Position numbers and translations under genes: made by a program. From Chloroflexota bacterium (lineage in GTDB: Bacteria > Chloroflexota > UBA11872): a DNA stretch of 35,370 nt. Under the pieces are notes generated by a model. It did not search any database. It worked only from the letters and a program-made list of their open reading frames with translations, and had not been told where the DNA came from. The stretch spans positions 1 to 35,370 of the forward strand of contig JAPPKM010000079.1 of NCBI GenBank assembly GCA_028874315.1. The letters are read 5' to 3'. Within the stretch, counting starts at the first letter, position 1, and each line of letters opens with the position of its first letter. Shown in pieces: positions 23,848 through 31,976 of this stretch.

Positions 23848-24576
23848 ATGCGAATCGCGGTTCTCACCGACGTACACGCCAACCTGACGGCCCTGCGCGC
23901 GGTACTGGACGACATCCATGCGCGGGGTCCATATCAACTCGTCGTCTCTGCTGGCGACCAGATCTGCGGCGGTCCGCGTCCACTGGAAACCTGGGACGCA
24001 TTGGAGGCCGCCGGCGTGACGATGCTCAAAGGCGACACCGAACGCGATCTGGAAATCGGTTCATTCAAAGTCGTGCCCGGCCGGGGGCTGCGCCGCGATC
24101 TGATCCTGGCTGTGTTCGACTGGACGATGAAGCGTGTCCCGACGGACCTGCGAGAACACTCCGCGGCCCTGCCTGAGAAGTTGCGGCTGCAAGTGGACAA
24201 CGGACCCGATCTGCTGCTCGCCCACGCCAACGGCGTCAACCTGCAGGACTTCATCTGGGCCGACACGCCGGCCGACGAGTTAACGCGCTTGATCGGCCCG
24301 AACCCTCCCTCGCTGCTCGTGGTCGGCCACATCCACGCGCCGCTTGAGCTCGAGTTCAACAACACCACAATCCTCCGGCCCGGCAGCGTGGGCCTGAAAT
24401 ACGAACCGCAATGGGCGGGCGTGGCCCACTGGGCCGAGGTGTGGTGGGACAAGGCACACGCCGCCTGGGCCTACCGAGTGCACCAGGTCAAGTGGGACCA
24501 CCGCCTCGAGATCGAAGCCGGACGCGCCGTCAACTACCCCGGCGTCCGCATTCTTCCAGGCTACGCCGCCGGCTAA
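23848..24576 (+). CDS. Calcineurin-like metallophosphoesterase (YfcE/MJ0936-like)
   Basis: A dinuclear-metal phosphodiesterase or phosphatase, 242 residues. The metal ligands are visible in order: TDVHAN (Asp8, His10), AGDQICGG (Asp37), then KGDTERD where the bridging Asn of the usual GN motif is replaced by Asp63, LLLAHAN and VVGHIHAP. It is divergent from rpmI with about 190 bases between the starts. The ATG at 23848 directly starts the first strand (MRIAVLTDVH). The natural substrate, which in relatives includes nucleotides and phosphodiesters, is unknown. Confidence 0.88.
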   Translation: MRIAVLTDVHANLTALRAVLDDIHARGPYQLVVSAGDQICGGPRPLETWDALEAAGVTMLKGDTERDLEIGSFKVVPGRGLRRDLILAVFDWTMKRVPTDLREHSAALPEKLRLQVDNGPDLLLAHANGVNLQDFIWADTPADELTRLIGPNPPSLLVVGHIHAPLELEFNNTTILRPGSVGLKYEPQWAGVAHWAEVWWDKAHAAWAYRVHQVKWDHRLEIEAGRAVNYPGVRILPGYAAG

Positions 24577-24664
24577 CCCATCAGGGCTCGTTGGGAGTTC
24601 GGGTCTTGTCGCGCCCCTGACCGGCTGCCAAGCTTGCTAGCGAAACCCGAAAGCGAGATTCCCC

Positions 24665-25009
24665 GTGTCCACCACAACCCCAGACCAGGTCCGCGACCAG
24701 CTACGCAGCGTCATCGACCCGGAGATCGGCATCAACATCGTCGACCTTGGCCTCATTTATGAGGTTGACGTCATCCCCTACGTTGCCGGCGAAGGCGAAC
24801 CCGCGGCCGCCGACGGCGACGAACGCGCCACCGTCACCATGACGCTCACCACCCCCGGCTGTCCGGCTGGGCCGTACATCCTGCAGCAGGTCAAGCAGGA
24901 AGCCGAGTCCCTGGACCACGTCCGCAAGGCCGAGATCGACCTCACATTCAACCCCATGTGGAACGAGGAGATGATGAGCGAGGACGTGCGCTGGATCCTC
25001 GGCCGCTAG
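24665..25009 (+). CDS. MIP18/DUF59 family iron-sulfur assembly protein
   Basis: A 114-residue protein of the MIP18/SufT-like family, members of which help mature Fe-S proteins. Family motifs are VIDPEIGINIVDLGLIYEV at the start, LTTPGCPAGPYI with the conserved cysteine, and NPMWNEEMMSEDVRWILG at the end (usually DPPWxxExMSExA). An insertion of about 18 residues (YVAGEGEPAAADGDERA region) lies between the first two strands, longer than usual. The GTG at 24665 fits the family start. The nearby genes nuoE/nuoF and the Fe-S-type nuclease would be plausible clients, but that is inference. Confidence 0.88.
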   Translation: MSTTTPDQVRDQLRSVIDPEIGINIVDLGLIYEVDVIPYVAGEGEPAAADGDERATVTMTLTTPGCPAGPYILQQVKQEAESLDHVRKAEIDLTFNPMWNEEMMSEDVRWILGR

Positions 25010-25033
25010 CCGCAACGGCCTAAAGCCTTCCCG

Positions 25034-26152
25034 ATGCGCGCACCGGTCCGTGTCGGGCGCCGGATGCTGCTTACTGGTGTGGCCCTGGCCGCAGCCGGCG
25101 CCGGCGTCGCCGCCTGCGGCTTCGCGGGGGTCAGCCGGCGCGATCCAACGACCGCCCCCTTCATGCACGGCCTCACGCTGGCCGGCCTCTCGGGAACCGA
25201 CTTCGCCGAACAGCGCGCCGGGCGACTGGTGCGGTCCTCGGCGGACGCCGGCGCCGACTGGGTCTCGATCTCCCCGGGCTGGTACCAGCCGACCCTGGAC
25301 TCAGACCAGATCCGTCCAGACCCGTCGCGCACCCCTCCGGACGACGACATTCGCCGTCTGATCGACGGCGCCAATACCGCAGGCCTTCGCGTCATGCTCA
25401 AACCCTTCGTGAACAGCGGCGACGGCAGTTGGCCCGGCGAAATCCGGCCGGCGGACCCTTCGGCCTGGTTCGCGAACTACGCGTCGATGACGCACCACTA
25501 CGCGGATGTGGCGGAACGTGCCGGCGCTGACCTGTACTGCCTCGGGACCGACCTTGGGTTCTCCGAAGCCGAGCTCGTCACGGAGTGGCGCTCGCTGATC
25601 GCCGACGTCCGGCGACGATTCAACGGGCCGCTCACCTACGCGGCCAGCCACGCCCCGTCGGCGGGGCTGGGCGGGTACGCCGACGTGCCGTTCTGGGACG
25701 ATCTGGACTTCGTCGGCATCAACGCCTACTTCCCGCTGGCGGATCGCCAAATCAGCCACGCCCAGCTAGCCGACGCCTGGAATGTCTGGCTGGACGAAAT
25801 CGAGCAATGGCGCACGAGGAAAGGCCTGGACATTCCCGTTCTCTTCACCGAACTCGGCTACCGCAGCGCCGCCACCGCTGCCTCCCAGCCCCGCGCCGCC
25901 GATCCCGTCAAGCCGCACGAAGTCGACCCCGATCTCCAGGCCAACCTCTACACCGCCTTCTTCGGTTTGCCCTACCGTCGCGAGGCCCTGCAGGGCGTTT
26001 TCTGGTGGCGTTGGGATCCCGATTCGACGGACGCCAAAGACTCGGCATTCCCGCCCAACGGTAAGCCCGCCGAAGCTGTGCTGCGCCGCGCCTACACGGC
26101 CGCCGCCCGCCGCCCGTCCTACTCCGCGTCCATCCCGGCGGACTCCCCCTAG
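25034..26152 (+). CDS. GH113-like lipoprotein (TIM-barrel glycosidase fold)
   Basis: A 372-residue exported protein with a Tat-like GRRMLL signal and a VAAC lipobox (Cys28). The mature part resembles the glycoside hydrolase family 113 (beta-mannanase) barrel: ADWVSISPGWYQ, GLRVMLKPFVNSG, ADLYCLGTDLGFSE, LTYAASHA, LDFVGINAYFPLAD, PVLFTELGYRS and GVFWWRWDPDS. The nucleophile position is kept (Glu273 in FTELGY), but the acid/base position, usually Glu in GTEL, is Asp173 here. Activity may therefore be altered or lost. It starts 24 bases after the DUF59 gene and ends 12 bases before the nuclease gene. Confidence 0.82.
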   Translation: MRAPVRVGRRMLLTGVALAAAGAGVAACGFAGVSRRDPTTAPFMHGLTLAGLSGTDFAEQRAGRLVRSSADAGADWVSISPGWYQPTLDSDQIRPDPSRTPPDDDIRRLIDGANTAGLRVMLKPFVNSGDGSWPGEIRPADPSAWFANYASMTHHYADVAERAGADLYCLGTDLGFSEAELVTEWRSLIADVRRRFNGPLTYAASHAPSAGLGGYADVPFWDDLDFVGINAYFPLADRQISHAQLADAWNVWLDEIEQWRTRKGLDIPVLFTELGYRSAATAASQPRAADPVKPHEVDPDLQANLYTAFFGLPYRREALQGVFWWRWDPDSTDAKDSAFPPNGKPAEAVLRRAYTAAARRPSYSASIPADSP

Positions 26153-26164
26153 AATGCCGCCCCC

Positions 26165-26926
26165 ATGCGCCTGAGCTTCACCAAGCTCGCCCTCTACGAG
26201 TTCTGCCCCTACGCCTACCGCTTCCGCTACGTCGAGCGCATCCCCATCCCGTTCAGTCCGCGCCTCACCGTTGGCGCCATCGTCCACTCGGTCCTGCACC
26301 GGGCGTTCGAACGTCTGCGCGACGGCGTCCGCCTCACGCGCGACGACCTGCACGACCTGCACGCCGCCTACTGGCGCGACGCCCCCCGCCTCAATCGCGA
26401 GCGCTTCCCCGAAATCTGGGAACGCGGCCACGAGCTTCTCGACGGCTTCTGGTCCGCGCGCGGTCACGCCCCGGGCCGCCCCGTCATGCTTGAACGCCGC
26501 TTCCGCCTGCGCCTGCGATCGGACGACGCCTACACCGTGGAAGGCGTCATCGACCGGGTTGACCGGCGAGCCGACGGTCTCGAGGTCATTGATTACAAGA
26601 GCGGCAGCCGCCCGTCCGAACTACCCGACCGCCTCCGCACCCAGCTCCACACCTACGCGCTCGCGCTCGAGCGCGGCTTCAACAGCGCCGTCTCGAGACT
26701 CACGGTCTACTACCTGACCGACAACCAGGGCATCTCCCAGACGCCCGATCCTGCCACCGCTGACGACGTGCTCAACCGCTACCAGGCACTGGCCACACGC
26801 ATCGGTGCCGCCGACTTCACACCTACACCGGGCAAACACTGCCGGTACTGCGACTACAACGACCGCTGTGCCTACCGCTGGACCGACGACGCCGAAGAGG
26901 GACGCGAAACGAAGGCCTTTAGCTAA
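26165..26926 (+). CDS. PD-(D/E)XK family nuclease with a probable 4Fe-4S cluster
   Basis: A 253-residue RecB/AddB-like exonuclease domain protein. Core motifs are the N-terminal SFTKLALYEFCPYAYRFRYVE, GAIVHSVLHRAFE, GVIDRVDRRADGLEVIDYKSG (the D...DxK catalytic set) and QLHTYALAL. Four cysteines, Cys14 and Cys226, Cys229, Cys235 (HCRYCDYNDRC), fit the iron-sulfur 'staple' of AddB and Cas4. No helicase domain is attached and there is no cas gene near, so it is a stand-alone nuclease of this class. It is convergent with nuoF. Its role is probably DNA repair. Confidence 0.9.
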   Translation: MRLSFTKLALYEFCPYAYRFRYVERIPIPFSPRLTVGAIVHSVLHRAFERLRDGVRLTRDDLHDLHAAYWRDAPRLNRERFPEIWERGHELLDGFWSARGHAPGRPVMLERRFRLRLRSDDAYTVEGVIDRVDRRADGLEVIDYKSGSRPSELPDRLRTQLHTYALALERGFNSAVSRLTVYYLTDNQGISQTPDPATADDVLNRYQALATRIGAADFTPTPGKHCRYCDYNDRCAYRWTDDAEEGRETKAFS

Positions 26927-26959
26927 CCGCCAGCCTTCTCACCGAAGCTTGAGTCCCGC

Positions 26960-28255
26960 CTAGGCCAGACGCCCGTTGCTCGAGAACTGGCAGACACCCG
27001 CTTCGCAGTGGTGGTCGCGGATGTGCGCCTCGAACTCGTCGCGGAACGCCCGCACGGCTCCGCGCACCGGCTGATGCGCAAACTGCCCCAGTCCGCAGAA
27101 CGAGGCCATCATGCTTGCGCCCAGGTCTTCCAGCAGGTCCAGGTCGTCCAGCGAGCCTTGCCCGTGCATGATGCGTTCACACACCTGCACCAGGTTGGGC
27201 GCGCCTTCGCGGCAGGGGATGCAGAACCCGCAACTCTCTTCCTCGAAGAACAGCGCGTCGCGGTAGGCCGCGTCCACCATGCAGACCGTGTCGTCGTATA
27301 CGACCACGCCGCCAGTGCCCATGATCGTGCCCAGCGCCGCCATCGATCGCGGCTCCAGCGCCGCGTCCAGGTGCTCCGGACCAAGCGCCGCCGATGAGGC
27401 GCCGCCCGGCTTGAAGCCCTTCAGCGGCCGTCCGTCCAGCACGCCGCCGCCGTAGTCGTAGATCAACTCGCGCGCGGTCGTGCCCAGCGGCAGCTCATGC
27501 ACGCCTGGCTTGGCCACCCGGCCAGATAGGCAATACATCTTGGTGCCGGTGGCCTCGCCGTGGCCCAGGTTCTGGAACCACTCGGCCCCGTTCTCGACGA
27601 TCGCCGGTGCCGCCGATAGCGTCTCCACGTTGTTGATCGCCGTCGGCAGCCCCCAAACGCCCACATTGGTCGGGAACGGCGGCTTATAACGCGGGTTCCC
27701 GCGCTTGCCTTCCAGCGAGTTAAACAGCGCGGTCTCCTCGCCAACGATGTACGCCCCGGCCCCGCGGCGGAACGTGACCTCGAAGTCGAAGCCTTCGTTG
27801 CCCATGATGCTTTGGCCCAGGTAGCCCGCCTCGTAGGCCTCGCGGATCGCCGCCTGCGTGCGCTCGTGCGCCAGCCCGTACTCGCCGCGGATGTACACGT
27901 ATCCCAGCGTGGCGTTGCAGGCGTAGGCCGCGATCAGCATCCCCTCCAGCATCAGGTGCGGGTCCAGCTCCAGCGAGTAGCGGTTCACGTATGTGCCCGG
28001 CTCGCTCTCGTCGCCGTTGATCACCACGTAGCGCGGCGTCTTGGGGTCCGACCGCACGAACTGCCACTTCAGCCCGGTGGGAAAAAACGCCCCGCCGCGT
28101 CCGCTCAGCCCGGACTCCTTGACCAACTCCGAAACGTCCTCCGGCGTCATCTCGCGCAGGACCTTCTCCAGCGCCTGGTACCCGCCCGCCTTCCGGTAGC
28201 TCTCCAGCGTCCACGACTGTGGATTGCCGAAATTCTTGGTGACGACGAGTTCCAT
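26960..28255 (-). CDS. nuoF: NADH dehydrogenase-type subunit F (NuoF/HoxF-like)
   Basis: Binds NADH and FMN and passes electrons to an Fe-S chain. The 431-residue protein has the FMN/NADH motifs GRGGAFFPTGLKW, GAGAYIVGEETALFNSLEGKRGNPRYKPPFP and NVETLSAAP, an SLBB segment (MYCLSGRVAKPGVHELP, LKGFKPGGASS) and the N3-type 4Fe-4S site SCGFCIPCREG plus the later FCGLGQ. I chose the ATG at 28255, which overlaps the nuoE stop by one base; the in-frame extension to 28360 overlaps nuoE and is not credible. No other complex I subunit is in the window, so the pair may feed a hydrogenase, formate dehydrogenase or ferredoxin partner. Confidence 0.93.
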   Translation of the reverse strand: MELVVTKNFGNPQSWTLESYRKAGGYQALEKVLREMTPEDVSELVKESGLSGRGGAFFPTGLKWQFVRSDPKTPRYVVINGDESEPGTYVNRYSLELDPHLMLEGMLIAAYACNATLGYVYIRGEYGLAHERTQAAIREAYEAGYLGQSIMGNEGFDFEVTFRRGAGAYIVGEETALFNSLEGKRGNPRYKPPFPTNVGVWGLPTAINNVETLSAAPAIVENGAEWFQNLGHGEATGTKMYCLSGRVAKPGVHELPLGTTARELIYDYGGGVLDGRPLKGFKPGGASSAALGPEHLDAALEPRSMAALGTIMGTGGVVVYDDTVCMVDAAYRDALFFEEESCGFCIPCREGAPNLVQVCERIMHGQGSLDDLDLLEDLGASMMASFCGLGQFAHQPVRGAVRAFRDEFEAHIRDHHCEAGVCQFSSNGRLA

Positions 28256-28773
28256 CAGGCTTCTCGCGCGCGCAGGTCGGCCAGCAGGCTGCGGGCCTTT
28301 GCCGCGTCCAGCGGACCGTGTTGCTCCAGGTTCACCATCACCGCCGGTTGCAGATCGCACAGCCCCAGGCAGGAGACCGATTCGGTTTCAAACAGCCCGT
28401 CCTCGGTCACCTCGCTTACCCGCGTGCCCAATTCGTCGTTCAGAGCCTTTAACACCGCCGGAGCGCCCGAGATGTGACAGCTCAGGTCCCGGCACACCCG
28501 CAGCACGTACTTGGCCGAGGGTTTCCGGTGGAACATCGTGTAGAACGTCAGCACGCCAAAGACTTCGCTCTCGGGCATGCTGAGTTCTTCGGCAATCATC
28601 GTCACCGCCTCTGGCGGCACGTATGAAAAAACCTCTTGCGCCGCGTACAGCGCTTCCAGCGTGGCGCCCGGCTCATCCTTCAGGTCGGCCAGGCGCGCTC
28701 GCAGGTCATCCAGCTTGGCGTGGTCTCCGGGCGCAAGCGTCGAGCGACGCGGCGCGCCAGCATGAATCGCCAT
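28255..28773 (-). CDS. nuoE: NADH dehydrogenase-type subunit E (NuoE-like)
   Basis: The 2Fe-2S thioredoxin-like partner of NuoF, 172 residues. The cluster ligands follow the family pattern: VCRDLSCHISG (C-x4-C) and SVSCLGLCDLQP (C-x3-C). The preceding helical part (TLEALYAAQEVFSYVPPEAVTMIAEELSMPESEVFGVLTFYTMF) is canonical. I chose the ATG at 28773, which has GGGAGGG at good spacing; an in-frame start at 28863 adds 30 unlikely residues. Translation of nuoF is coupled by the one-base overlap. Confidence 0.94.
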   Translation of the reverse strand: MAIHAGAPRRSTLAPGDHAKLDDLRARLADLKDEPGATLEALYAAQEVFSYVPPEAVTMIAEELSMPESEVFGVLTFYTMFHRKPSAKYVLRVCRDLSCHISGAPAVLKALNDELGTRVSEVTEDGLFETESVSCLGLCDLQPAVMVNLEQHGPLDAAKARSLLADLRAREA

Positions 28774-28944
28774 TGGCCCTCCCGTGGCTAAGGGGCGAGC
28801 GTCGGCGGACGCCAAAAAACCCCTGAGCGGCGCACGCCGGTAACAAGAAGCGGAGTCTACCACCGGCCCTTTTCCGCCAAAGCCCCGTCCGCCAGGACCC
28901 CGGACGCGCTACGCTCGCGCACCCACGTGCCCGGAGACCCGTCC

Positions 28945-29151
28945 ATGGCGCTGACGCGGGAGCAGGCCCGCGAGCTCCGCAGCCTCATGCAAAGTTGGAC
29001 CCGAGCCTCGAACGATGTGGCGGAACATTGGCGGGGCGTGTCCGTCAGCAGCGAGGGCCTGGACATGAAGGCGCTGCGCGCGGCCGTGGACCGGCGGACC
29101 GAAGCGGAGGAATTGCTGATGTCGTTCTGGTCTCGAAGTACGGCGGCTTGA
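28945..29151 (+). CDS. Small protein of unknown function
   Basis: A 68-residue protein, largely helical and charged (LTREQARELRSLMQSW, MKALRAAVDRRTEAEELLMSFW). I do not recognise it. It is likely real because it ends one base before the ATG of the isomerase, giving tight coupling. The ATG at 28945 has GGAG about 9 bases upstream; a GTG at 28927 is also in frame. Confidence 0.55.
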   Translation: MALTREQARELRSLMQSWTRASNDVAEHWRGVSVSSEGLDMKALRAAVDRRTEAEELLMSFWSRSTAA

Positions 29152-29152
29152 C

Positions 29153-30085
29153 ATGGCGACCCGAATAGACTGCGACCTTCCCTTTTCGGTCGGCGTGGTC
29201 AACAGCGAAGTCTCATCGGATGTCAATGTCGGCGTGGACGTCGCCGCCGACCTCGGCATGTCGCAGATCGAAATCGAAGACTTCTGGGGCCGCGCGGCCC
29301 ATGAGTGCGACGACGCCCTGGTCAAACGTACCCGTGCCGCCGTCGACAGCGCCGGCCTCTACGTTTCCGCCGTCGGCACGCAGGCCTTCAAGATCCTCAT
29401 CCTGCCGCCCGGCGACGTAGGTGATCTGGCGTCGATCGACGGCTGGGACCAGCACCGCATTGAGCTCGAAGGCGGCATCCGCGTCGCCCAGGCCCTTGGG
29501 TCGCCGTTTGTCCGAATCTTCTCCTGCCGCCGTGACGACATGGTCGGCATGGGCAATCCAAGCCCCCGCCTGCCCGATGGTGGACCCGTGCCGGCCGACC
29601 GCCTGGCTGGAATCGCGGCCGTGCTGCGCGACGCCGGTGACCGCGCCGACGCCGCAGGCGTCACCCTCCTGGTCGAAAACGTCCGTAGTTGCTGGGGCAA
29701 CACCGCCGTCAACACCGTGCGCATCCTCGAAGCCACCGACCATCCCCGCGTCAAGTTGAACTGGGACCCTTCCAACGACTTCGTTTCCGGCGGCAACCCA
29801 TTTCCGCCCGGCTACGCGATCGCCCGACCCTGGATCGAGCACGTCCACATCAAGGACGCGAGCGTGGTCAATCATTCGACCGGCCTGATTGCCTGGGAGT
29901 GCGTCGGCCGGGGCGAAGTGGACTTCGTCGGTCAGCTTCGTGCCCTCATCGACGACGGCTTCGCGGGCGCCGTGAACCTCGAAACCCACTGGCACCCCGA
30001 GCACCGCAGCAAGGAAGCCAACTCCCGCGAGTCCTTCGCCGGCATGCTGGCGGCGCTCGAACTCGCCCAACGCAACGGTGCGTGA
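29153..30085 (+). CDS. Sugar phosphate isomerase/epimerase family protein
   Basis: A xylose-isomerase-like TIM barrel protein of 310 residues, a family that includes metal-dependent sugar isomerases, epimerases and endonuclease IV. Metal-ligand candidates fall at strand ends: VTLLVENV (Glu), KLNWDPSNDF (Asp), IEHVHIKDA (His) and GAVNLETHWHPEH (Glu). The start directly follows the small protein gene, and the stop overlaps the folC start by 8 bases, so the genes are probably one transcript. The sugar substrate is unknown; a catabolic role with inositol-like or keto-sugar substrates is common in the family. Confidence 0.87.
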   Translation: MATRIDCDLPFSVGVVNSEVSSDVNVGVDVAADLGMSQIEIEDFWGRAAHECDDALVKRTRAAVDSAGLYVSAVGTQAFKILILPPGDVGDLASIDGWDQHRIELEGGIRVAQALGSPFVRIFSCRRDDMVGMGNPSPRLPDGGPVPADRLAGIAAVLRDAGDRADAAGVTLLVENVRSCWGNTAVNTVRILEATDHPRVKLNWDPSNDFVSGGNPFPPGYAIARPWIEHVHIKDASVVNHSTGLIAWECVGRGEVDFVGQLRALIDDGFAGAVNLETHWHPEHRSKEANSRESFAGMLAALELAQRNGA

Positions 30086-31472
30086 CACACCTGTCCTGAC
30101 CCGCGACGACTCGCCGGTCACCGACGCTGAGATCGCCGCCGGCCACGCCGCCGTCGGCTACGTCAACGGCCTCATCCGGGGCCCGGCCGGCCCCACTTCG
30201 CCGCGCACCCTGGAACAGTCCATCCAGGCCGGTGAACGCCGGCTCGGCCGCTTCCGCCGCTTCCTGGCTACCCTCGGCAACCCGCAGGACGGCCTCCGCT
30301 GCGTTCATGTCGGCGGAACCTCCGGCAAGGGCTCCGTCGCCGCCAAAGTGGCGGCCGGCCTGTCCGCCACCGGCCTGCGCACCGGCCTGCACTGCACCCC
30401 GTACCTGCAGACCGCCCTTGAGAAATTCGACTGCGACGGCCGTCTCGCCCGGCCCTCAGAGCTGACCGACCTGGTCGATTGGATCCGCCCCCACGTCGAC
30501 CGCTTCACCGCTACCGATTCCGACGGTCCGCCCACCTACGGCATGGTCTGGGTTGCGCTCACGCTTGAGTACTTCGTTCGTGCCCGGGTCGACATTGCCG
30601 TCATGGAGGTCGGCGCCGGCGGCCGTTTCGACCTGACCAACGTCGTCAATCCCGACCTGGCCCTGGTAACCAGCGTGGGCCACGACCACCTCAAGAGCCT
30701 CGGCGGCACGCTCGCAACCGTCGCCTGGCACAAGGCCGGCATCTTCAAGTCTGGTGCGGCCGCGATCTGCGGCCCGCTCCCGCCCGAGGCCCGGCCACCG
30801 GTGCGCGATGCCGCCGACGCAATCGGCCAACCGCTGATCGAAGTTCCGCTGGACGGCTCGGACTTCCGTTCCCGCAACACCCGCATGTCCGAAGCGGCGC
30901 TTGAGGTCCTCGGTACGACTCTCAGTTCCGAGGTCCGCCAGGCCACGGCCCACGGACGCCTCGCCGCTCGCTTCGAACGCATGTCCGGCCGCCCCGCCGT
31001 CTACCTGGACGGCGCCCACAACCGAGACAAGGCCCGCGCCCTCGGCCAGGTCATCGACAGCGCGAGCCTGCCCCGCCCCCGCGTCGGCCTCATCGGCATG
31101 GTCGGCTACCGTGCCGCCTCTGAGGTGCTGCCGCAGCTGCTGCCCCACCTCGATGTCTGGGTCGCCACCGAGCCGCAGGTGTATCGCAAGCCCGCCCTAC
31201 CCGTCGGCCTGCTGGCAGAGGCGGGTGAAGTGCTTGGGCAGGCGCCGATCGCCAGGGCCTCCGATCCTCACGATGCCCTCCAGGCCGCCCTCGCGTTGGC
31301 CGGCAACCACGGCTCCGTCGTCGCCGGCGGCTCCGTGTACCTGGCTGGCAACCTGCGCGCCGCCTGGTATCCCACCCTGTCCGTTGTGCGTGAACGCACC
31401 ATGTGGCCGCGAATCACCGCCCACGGGCCGCACGGACGCGCCGCGCTGGCCGATACTTACGCACAGACCTGA
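30078..31472 (+). CDS. folC: Dihydrofolate/folylpolyglutamate synthase (Mur ligase family)
   Basis: Adds glutamate to folates with ATP. The 464-residue protein has the ATP loop GGTSGKGSVAAKV (Lys84), the substrate and metal motif VMEVGAGGRFDLTNVV, TSVGHDHLKSLGGTLATVAWHKAGIFK and the C-terminal YLDGAHNRDKARAL. The ATP loop reads GTSGKGS where GTNGKGS is common. The start is a GTG at 30078, overlapping the isomerase stop; a second GTG at 30082 is out of frame. Whether it does both the dihydrofolate and the polyglutamate steps cannot be judged. The DUF2203 gene follows 16 bases on. Confidence 0.92.
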   Translation: MRDTPVLTRDDSPVTDAEIAAGHAAVGYVNGLIRGPAGPTSPRTLEQSIQAGERRLGRFRRFLATLGNPQDGLRCVHVGGTSGKGSVAAKVAAGLSATGLRTGLHCTPYLQTALEKFDCDGRLARPSELTDLVDWIRPHVDRFTATDSDGPPTYGMVWVALTLEYFVRARVDIAVMEVGAGGRFDLTNVVNPDLALVTSVGHDHLKSLGGTLATVAWHKAGIFKSGAAAICGPLPPEARPPVRDAADAIGQPLIEVPLDGSDFRSRNTRMSEAALEVLGTTLSSEVRQATAHGRLAARFERMSGRPAVYLDGAHNRDKARALGQVIDSASLPRPRVGLIGMVGYRAASEVLPQLLPHLDVWVATEPQVYRKPALPVGLLAEAGEVLGQAPIARASDPHDALQAALALAGNHGSVVAGGSVYLAGNLRAAWYPTLSVVRERTMWPRITAHGPHGRAALADTYAQT

Positions 31473-31488
31473 GGCGAGGCCCCAATCC

Positions 31489-31899
31489 ATGGACGAGCAC
31501 GACGAGGAGGGCCTGACCTACACGTTGGAGGAAGCCACCCAGCTTCTGCCCGAGGTCCGTCGCATCGTCGGCCGCCTGCAGGGCGTCTGGATGGAGGCCG
31601 GGTCCGAGCGCCAGGCGTTCGAGGACGCCCAGACCTCCAGCCGCCGCACTCCCGTCGAGGTCAGCCTCGCCCACCAGGCCCTCGTCGCCGCCCTCTGGGA
31701 CGTGCAGCCGCTTGTCGCCTGGCTCAGGTCGCGCAACATCGTCCTGCGCGATCCGTCCACCGGCCTCATCGACTTCCCGTCAGAGGTCGACGGCGAGGAC
31801 GCCTTCCTCTGCTGGCGCCTCGGCGAAGACGCCATCGACTACTGGCACAAGCGCGACGAAGGCTTCGACAACCGCAAACCCCTCCCGCCCGACGCCTGA
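31489..31899 (+). CDS. DUF2203 family protein
   Basis: A 136-residue protein of the uncharacterised DUF2203 family: opening YTLEEATQLLPEVRRIVGRLQ, then GLIDFPSEVDGEDAFLCWRLGEDAIDYWHKRDEGFDNRKPL, which is the conserved 'G-x-VDFP ... LCW+LGE ... YWH ... GF..R.PL' signature. The ATG at 31489 fits. It is cytoplasmic with no membrane helix. It lies 16 bases after folC, so it may be co-transcribed; no function is known. Confidence 0.9.
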   Translation: MDEHDEEGLTYTLEEATQLLPEVRRIVGRLQGVWMEAGSERQAFEDAQTSSRRTPVEVSLAHQALVAALWDVQPLVAWLRSRNIVLRDPSTGLIDFPSEVDGEDAFLCWRLGEDAIDYWHKRDEGFDNRKPLPPDA

Positions 31900-31976
31900 A
31901 CGGCGACGGGCGGAAGTTGGACAGACCCCCGCGACGGGCCTACCAATGACTGTGACGGCTATTGAACGTGATCGTC

